From Sediminicola arcticus (GTDB lineage: Bacteria; Bacteroidota; Bacteroidia; Flavobacteriales; Flavobacteriaceae), in assembly GCF_040566695.1 (NCBI RefSeq), contig NZ_JBEXAE010000001.1, forward strand, positions 248,001-312,000: a stretch of 64,000 nt of DNA. Reading direction: 5' to 3'. Made by a program: the position numbers and the translations under genes. The notes below the pieces were generated by a model. The model had not been told where the DNA came from, searched no databases, and saw only the letters and a list, made by a program, of their open reading frames with translations. Shown here one piece after another: positions 60,380 through 64,000 of the stretch; within the stretch, counting starts at the first letter, position 1, and every line of letters starts with the position of its first letter.

Positions 60380-60739
60380 ATGAGAAAATACTATATCGGA
60401 ATAATAGCAAGCCTTGTGACCTTTATCTCTTGTGAACCAAAAGTTATCGCGGATTTTGAAATTACAAATAATTCTGGGTCAAGAATTGATTCACTTAAAA
60501 TTGGAGGAAAGAAAGCTTACAATACTTCATTTATTTCTATAAGACCAAACGAAAAAGCGCATTACAAAGCTGATATGACCAGCGCTATACAAACTGATAG
60601 TTCTTATATTATTTCGTACAAACAAAATAATGAAACCATACTACTGCCATTTCAGTATTTCATAAATAGATACCCAAATAATAAATTGATACTTATAGAT
60701 ATTCAAAAAGATACCTTATCGATGGATATTGAATTCTGA
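60380..60739 (+). CDS. Small lipoprotein of unknown function
   Basis: A 119-residue predicted lipoprotein: MRKYYIGIIASLVTFISC ends in the lipobox Cys18. The mature part is short and beta-rich (VIADFEITNNSGSRIDSLKI near 23-42). ATG at 60380 is chosen; an upstream in-frame TTG at 60365 only adds five residues before the signal. No known family. Codon use looks more AT-rich than its neighbours. The 179-base spacer upstream holds no gene that I can see. Confidence 0.62.
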   Translation: MRKYYIGIIASLVTFISCEPKVIADFEITNNSGSRIDSLKIGGKKAYNTSFISIRPNEKAHYKADMTSAIQTDSSYIISYKQNNETILLPFQYFINRYPNNKLILIDIQKDTLSMDIEF

Positions 60740-60843
60740 AATTACCGATTCTATCACTTTTTAATATAACGGTTCTTAAAATCAAAAATCCTATCAAAAT
60801 ATTTTTTACCTTTTTGTAGCAAATATTAAAATCATCCAGCATC

Positions 60844-61254
60844 ATGGCCAAGAACAAACATCATATGAAGATTGCAATGGTCAGCGTATTTGTAGCCGAT
60901 CCCGATAAAGCTTTTAAGTACTACACAGAGGTACTGAGCTTTGAAGAGGTGATGTATTCCCATGAAAGCCATATTGCCATTGTAAAATCCACCTTAGAGC
61001 CCAAGGGCATCAATTTACTTTTAGAACCCACAGAGTCTGGAGGTATTGAAGTTGCCAAAACCTATAAGAAAACCCTATACGGTATGGGCATGCCAGTTAT
61101 CACCTTTAGTACAACTGATATACAAAAAACCGTTGATGAGCTAAAGACCAAAGGCGTTGTCTTTAAAAAAGAACCTGTAAAAACAGGCTATGGCTTTGAA
61201 GCTGTTTTTGATGATGCCAATGGAAATTTCATCCAACTAATCCAATTGAATTAA
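60844..61254 (+). CDS. VOC family (glyoxalase-like) protein
   Basis: A 136-residue vicinal-oxygen-chelate protein. Two beta-alpha-beta-beta-beta modules are visible: KIAMVSVFVADPDKAFKYYT (about 8-27) and GMPVITFSTTDIQKTVDELK (about 80-99), ending FDDANGNFIQLIQL, the usual metal-site strand (Glu replaced by Gln in FIQLIQ). The role may be a lyase, dioxygenase or resistance protein; the family does not specify. It is followed 13 bases later by a second VOC-type gene. Confidence 0.87.
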   Translation: MAKNKHHMKIAMVSVFVADPDKAFKYYTEVLSFEEVMYSHESHIAIVKSTLEPKGINLLLEPTESGGIEVAKTYKKTLYGMGMPVITFSTTDIQKTVDELKTKGVVFKKEPVKTGYGFEAVFDDANGNFIQLIQLN

Positions 61255-61267
61255 AAAGAAACAAGGT

Positions 61268-61624
61268 ATGCTCACCGATATTCATCCGAAATTACCTATG
61301 CGCAATAAAAATGTTACGCGAGAATTCTACGTGATCAAGTTGGGCTTTACCGAATTTGGCAGTTCAGATTATGATGGATATTTAATGCTGCAGAAAGACA
61401 ATATTCAAATTCATTTCTTTAGGTTTGAGGAGCTCGACCCAAAAGAAAATTATGGTCAGGTTTATATTAGAACGGACCATATCGATCAATTTTACCAATT
61501 AATAATAGCTAATAAAACGAGCATACATCCAAATGGACCCTTAGAAACAAAACCTTGGGGACAAAAGGAATTTTCTGTTCTGGACCCCGATAATAATCTT
61601 TTAACCTTCGGACAAAACCTATAA
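61268..61624 (+). CDS. VOC family / bleomycin-resistance-like protein
   Basis: A 118-residue protein with one VOC/glyoxalase fold: KLPMRNKNVTREFYVIKLGF near 8-27, then IQIHFFRFEELDP and the final FSVLDPDNNLLTFGQ. It resembles bleomycin-resistance-type binding proteins, which sequester rather than degrade a ligand and work as dimers. The expected terminal Glu is Thr-Phe here, so metal chemistry is unlikely. Co-transcribed with the preceding VOC gene. Confidence 0.86.
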   Translation: MLTDIHPKLPMRNKNVTREFYVIKLGFTEFGSSDYDGYLMLQKDNIQIHFFRFEELDPKENYGQVYIRTDHIDQFYQLIIANKTSIHPNGPLETKPWGQKEFSVLDPDNNLLTFGQNL

Positions 61625-61630
61625 AAATAA

Positions 61631-61679
61631 ATAGAAAGGTGCATACATAAATTTAAAATTTATGTATGCACCCTTCTAT
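61631..61679. terminator. 49-base near-perfect palindrome, probable bidirectional terminator
   Basis: The arms 61631-61654 and 61656-61679 are complementary over 24 bases with one mismatch (A at 61637, C at 61673) and a single-base centre (61655). Core: GGTGCATACATAAATTT and its inverse. It lies 6 bases after the second VOC gene and 31 bases before the convergent DUF4494 stop. There is no good T-run, so it may work as an unusually long stem or have another role. Confidence 0.6.
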
Positions 61680-61710
61680 AATAATAAATCCGACTTTTGT
61701 AATCTTGTCG

Positions 61711-62229
61711 CTATTCTACTTCACTATCCTCTAAAACTTCTTCTTCAGCCGTTTGAGTTTTCTCAATTACCTTAAATTGCTCCAATTGTTCTTCTTCTCC
61801 CGTAAAATATGGAAAAACATCCATTATGGGAGATTCCGTGATTGCAGGCACAGTGTAATCCCCTGTAGTACCCTTCATAGCCTCAATGGTATTGTCATAG
61901 GCTTCTTTTAGGTCATTAGCCTGTACTAGCATATAGATATTGGTCTTGCGTTCCTTCCCACTGTTTTCATCAAAGGCAATCAAAGCTACCTTAGACTTAA
62001 ACCAACGGTCGGAGTTTTCCACAGGGTGCACTTCTGAAAAATTGGCGACTTTAATATTGGTAATCAAGAACTCTTCCCTTGTATAGGCAGCCATCTCTTG
62101 GTTGATTCTAGTCTCAGCCTCTGTATAGGAAATGGCATCCAACAAGTACGTTTCTGTAGTAACTTTTTGTTCTCCAGTCTCTTGTATTTTTCTGTATTTT
62201 ACTTTGCACTCATACCAGGTTACGCTCAT
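61711..62229 (-). CDS. DUF4494 family protein
   Basis: A 172-residue cytoplasmic protein of DUF4494, confined mainly to Bacteroidota. The N-terminus MSVTWYECKVKYRKIQETG and the middle WFKSKVALIAFDENSGKERK mark two similar alpha-beta modules (about 1-65 and 75-140), followed by an acidic, disordered-looking tail (about 150-172). Function unknown. A TATATTTG -7 motif is just upstream, giving a leader of about 12 bases. Confidence 0.88.
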   Translation of the reverse strand: MSVTWYECKVKYRKIQETGEQKVTTETYLLDAISYTEAETRINQEMAAYTREEFLITNIKVANFSEVHPVENSDRWFKSKVALIAFDENSGKERKTNIYMLVQANDLKEAYDNTIEAMKGTTGDYTVPAITESPIMDVFPYFTGEEEQLEQFKVIEKTQTAEEEVLEDSEVE

Positions 62230-62248
62230 GTCTTTTTATTTAGGATGC

Positions 62249-62256
62249 CAAATATA
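62249..62256 (-). promoter_or_regulatory. Putative promoter of the DUF4494 gene (-7 element)
   Basis: CAAATATA on the plus strand is TATATTTG on the minus strand, 20 bases before the ATG at 62229. No clear -33 TTG is seen. Confidence 0.4.
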
Positions 62257-62440
62257 ACAGTTAAAAAAGGCTTACTTAGAAATCCTTAAAAGAGATATTC
62301 ACAAATTGTTCTTTACACTCTTTTTTACATAAGTACAGGATACAGAAACATAAATGAATAAGAAAAATAATTTTTAAAATATTTCTTACTTCCTAAAAAT
62401 CCTTTGCCATTTCTTCAAATGGACTTAGCTTTGGAACTCT

Positions 62441-62935
62441 ATGCACAATAATGGTTACATGGACTTCTCACGTCCAACCTACACCTTGGAAGAAGCTACC
62501 AGAAAATTGGAGGGCTATTGTGCCTATCAAGAGCGCTGCCATAAGGAGTTAGTGCAAAAATTACGCGATATGCGTATGATTCCTGACGCTATAGACCAGA
62601 TCGTGGTACATCTTATAGATCATAACTTTTTAAACGAAGAGCGCTTCGCTATGAGCTATGCAAGGGGGAAATTTAATATTAAAAAATGGGGCCGTAACAG
62701 GATTACCCAAGAACTGAAACAACGGGAGATCTCTAAATACAACATCCAAAAAGCGTTGGCCCAACTGGACACCCACGTCTATGTGGAGACTCTAGATGCC
62801 TTAGCCAAAAAAAGATTGGGTACCATTACAGAGAGCAATATCCAGAAAAGAAGAAAAAAACTAGCCGACTACCTCTTGTACCGAGGGTGGGAAAGTCATT
62901 TGGTGTACGAAAAAATATCCGAACTCATCAAATAA
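62441..62935 (+). CDS. recX: Regulatory protein RecX family
   Basis: A 164-residue RecX-type protein made of repeated three-helix motifs (YTLEEATRKLEGYCAYQERC near 14-33, then FLNEERFAMSYARGKFNIKKW near 63-83, then YLLYRGWESHLVYEKI near 144-159). RecX binds RecA filaments and modulates recombination; recA is not adjacent. Start is uncertain between ATG 62441 and ATG 62459, six codons on; neither has a good ribosome binding site. Confidence 0.9.
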   Translation: MHNNGYMDFSRPTYTLEEATRKLEGYCAYQERCHKELVQKLRDMRMIPDAIDQIVVHLIDHNFLNEERFAMSYARGKFNIKKWGRNRITQELKQREISKYNIQKALAQLDTHVYVETLDALAKKRLGTITESNIQKRRKKLADYLLYRGWESHLVYEKISELIK

Positions 62936-62936
62936 A

Positions 62937-62969
62937 AAGCGCTCCCTTTTCTACCAAAAAGAAGCGCTT
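62937..62969. terminator. Hairpin terminator between recX and the DUF6646 gene
   Basis: AAGCGCT (62937-62943) and AGCGCTT (62963-62969) pair, with an inner CTTTT/AAAAG stem. The T-run is on the minus strand, so it mainly serves the DUF6646 gene, whose stop is 22 bases away, but it also sits directly after recX. Confidence 0.7.
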
Positions 62970-62991
62970 CACTATTTATAATTTTTATTCC

Positions 62992-63486
62992 CTATAGGTT
63001 AAATGAAGCTCCAATACTGAAGACGAACTGATTGTTCAATTCTTGCGCTGGAGTCAGGTCACTATTGTCATACTTAGCCAAAGGTGCTGCGAATTCCATA
63101 AAAATACCAAATCCGTCCGTAAAAAAGTATCGGGTACCCAAGTGACCTCCAAAATTACGAAGGCCCAAGCTCAAACCAGGATAGATATCCATTTGGTTGC
63201 CCAATTGGAACACACTCCCCAAATTGGCGTTGAATCTTGCTCGTACATCTACCCTGTCATCAAATTCAGCATTAATGGTTTCCTCTACACCCAAAATATA
63301 GGTGGCTGTAAACCCTATTGAAAAATTCTCTCCAAGGCCTGTATCATAAGTGGTAACGATTCCCGCTCCATTATTCTGGAAATTGGCCCCAACTTGAAAC
63401 TTGGAATCTCCCTTTCCTTCAAAAGCTTGGGCATTGGCGAAAGTTGCTGACAAAACAAACATTACTAAAACTAGTGCTTTTTTCAT
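62992..63486 (-). CDS. Small outer-membrane beta-barrel protein, DUF6646-like
   Basis: A 164-residue protein with a signal peptide (about 1-19, ending ATFANA) and about eight amphipathic strands ending in FSIGASFNL, as in eight-stranded OmpX/OmpW-like barrels. GDSKFQVGANFQNNGAGIVT near 26-45 and GLRNFGGHLGTRYFFTDGFG near 107-126 match the flavobacterial DUF6646 group. Function unknown. CAAATGTA at 63526-63533 (TACATTTG on this strand) is a plausible -7 element. Confidence 0.8.
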   Translation of the reverse strand: MKKALVLVMFVLSATFANAQAFEGKGDSKFQVGANFQNNGAGIVTTYDTGLGENFSIGFTATYILGVEETINAEFDDRVDVRARFNANLGSVFQLGNQMDIYPGLSLGLRNFGGHLGTRYFFTDGFGIFMEFAAPLAKYDNSDLTPAQELNNQFVFSIGASFNL

Positions 63487-63554
63487 ATAATTCTTTTTAA
63501 TACTATCAGGTTTTAAAATAAGTTACAAATGTATTTAATTCCTCGAAACTTGCA

Positions 63555-64000
63555 CTATCCCACAAGTTTGTTTGTACGTATTACGGCCCGTTCATTTTTC
63601 CAATCGATCCATTCCTGTCCCTTCAACTTACGCATAAACTGGTCATAATACCGCATCACCAAGACGTTGTAAAAAGCGGTTCCCAAATTTTTTGGGTTTC
63701 GGGCAATAGCCCGAAGACTCATGGAAAATCCAGGCGTTACATATTTCATATAGTGCCAATATCCTTCTGGCATATACAAAACCTCTCCATGCTGTAATTG
63801 TGTCTTATAACCCTTAGCATTTTTTAAGGCTGGCCATTGGTCTAAATCCGGATTAGAGAAATCGATGCTTTCATGGGTGATAAGCGCATGAGGAACCTTG
63901 TACAAATACTTGTTCTCAGACTGAGGAAAAAGGATAATTTCTTTCTTTCCCTCAAAATGAAAGTGGAATATATTGGCCAGATCTATGTCGTAATGCATAA
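63555..64000 (-). CDS. JmjC/cupin-like domain protein (partial, 5' end outside window)
   Basis: Only the C-terminal 148 codons or so are visible; the gene runs off the right edge, and the Met at 63998 is probably internal. HYDIDLANIFHFHFEGKKEI contains the first HxD-type metal-site residues of a cupin_8/JmjC oxygenase, and GEVLYMPEGYWHYMKYV near residue 72-88 of the visible part is the second metal-binding strand with its His. A full protein of this type is about 290 residues. Likely an Fe(II)/2-oxoglutarate hydroxylase; target unknown. Confidence 0.85.
   Translation of the reverse strand, partial: MHYDIDLANIFHFHFEGKKEIILFPQSENKYLYKVPHALITHESIDFSNPDLDQWPALKNAKGYKTQLQHGEVLYMPEGYWHYMKYVTPGFSMSLRAIARNPKNLGTAFYNVLVMRYYDQFMRKLKGQEWIDWKNERAVIRTNKLVG

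Noticed and set aside
1..64000. CRISPR array, tRNA, rRNA, insertion sequence, prophage
   Set aside because: I looked for regular direct repeats, cloverleaf signatures, transposase or integrase motifs and phage genes and found none.
57422..64000. Genomic island
   Set aside because: The region has many small accessory genes, but no integrase, tRNA, terminal repeats or clear compositional break, and core genes such as recX are mixed in.

Overview
The window is a chromosomal segment of a member of the Flavobacteriaceae (Bacteroidota), probably marine. The evidence is the gliding genes gldD and gldE next to ssb and mutY, a secreted protein with a type IX secretion type B sorting domain, many families almost confined to Bacteroidota (DUF4271, DUF3098, DUF3127, DUF4199, DUF4301, DUF4494, DUF6646), promoter motifs of the TTTG-N17-19-TAnnTTTG type, low GC by eye, and few Shine-Dalgarno sequences. 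Several starts are GTG or TTG. I see no rRNA, tRNA, CRISPR, insertion sequence or prophage. Most of the window is core genome.

Layout. 1-3.4 kb: glycosyltransferases, DUF4271 and hemD. 3.4-10 kb: central and amino-acid metabolism (pckA, a saccharopine-dehydrogenase-like enzyme with an Lrp regulator, ald) plus a SemiSWEET transporter. 10-13 kb: leuS. 13-18.5 kb: a T9SS cargo protein, then the chain ftsX, DUF3098, uppP, truB and a TonB-like protein. 18.5-26.8 kb: a thioredoxin-like protein, a YitT protein, and a TetR-regulated operon of ABC protein, HlyD-type adaptor and TolC-type channel, with a small secreted protein divergent from tetR. 27-34.8 kb: DNA repair (tag), aat, DUF3127, a flavin reductase, a histidine kinase, HIT, greA, a Rieske-like lipoprotein and a TMEM175 channel. 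35-40.6 kb: a TPP-riboswitch-controlled TonB receptor and a four-gene overlapping operon (thiamine-binding-like protein, PnuC/PnuT transporter, NadR-like kinase, DUF4301). 40.6-46 kb: a phosphopantetheinyl transferase divergent from ahcY, a reductase-like SDR, a broken DUF3332 gene and rplU-rpmA. 46-50.6 kb: a paired M16 peptidase operon and an EamA transporter. 50.7-57 kb: gldD-gldE-ssb-mutY, an HU/IHF protein, a 29-residue ribosomal-type miniprotein and RNase G. 57-64 kb: small accessory genes, recX and a partial JmjC/cupin gene.

The most coherent system is the thiamine-type uptake locus. The riboswitch and outer-membrane receptor stand beside an inner-membrane PnuT-like carrier, a soluble thiamine-binding-like protein, a P-loop kinase that could trap the vitamin, and DUF4301, whose motifs look like those of a nucleotidyltransferase. 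Other points worth checking are an ABC protein that keeps Walker A but lacks the canonical signature, Walker B and H-loop residues; a Rieske-like lipoprotein without the usual histidine ligands; a DUF3332 gene with two single-base homopolymer frameshifts; a DUF3127 protein with an SSB-type C-terminal tip; and dyads in both divergent promoters at tetR.
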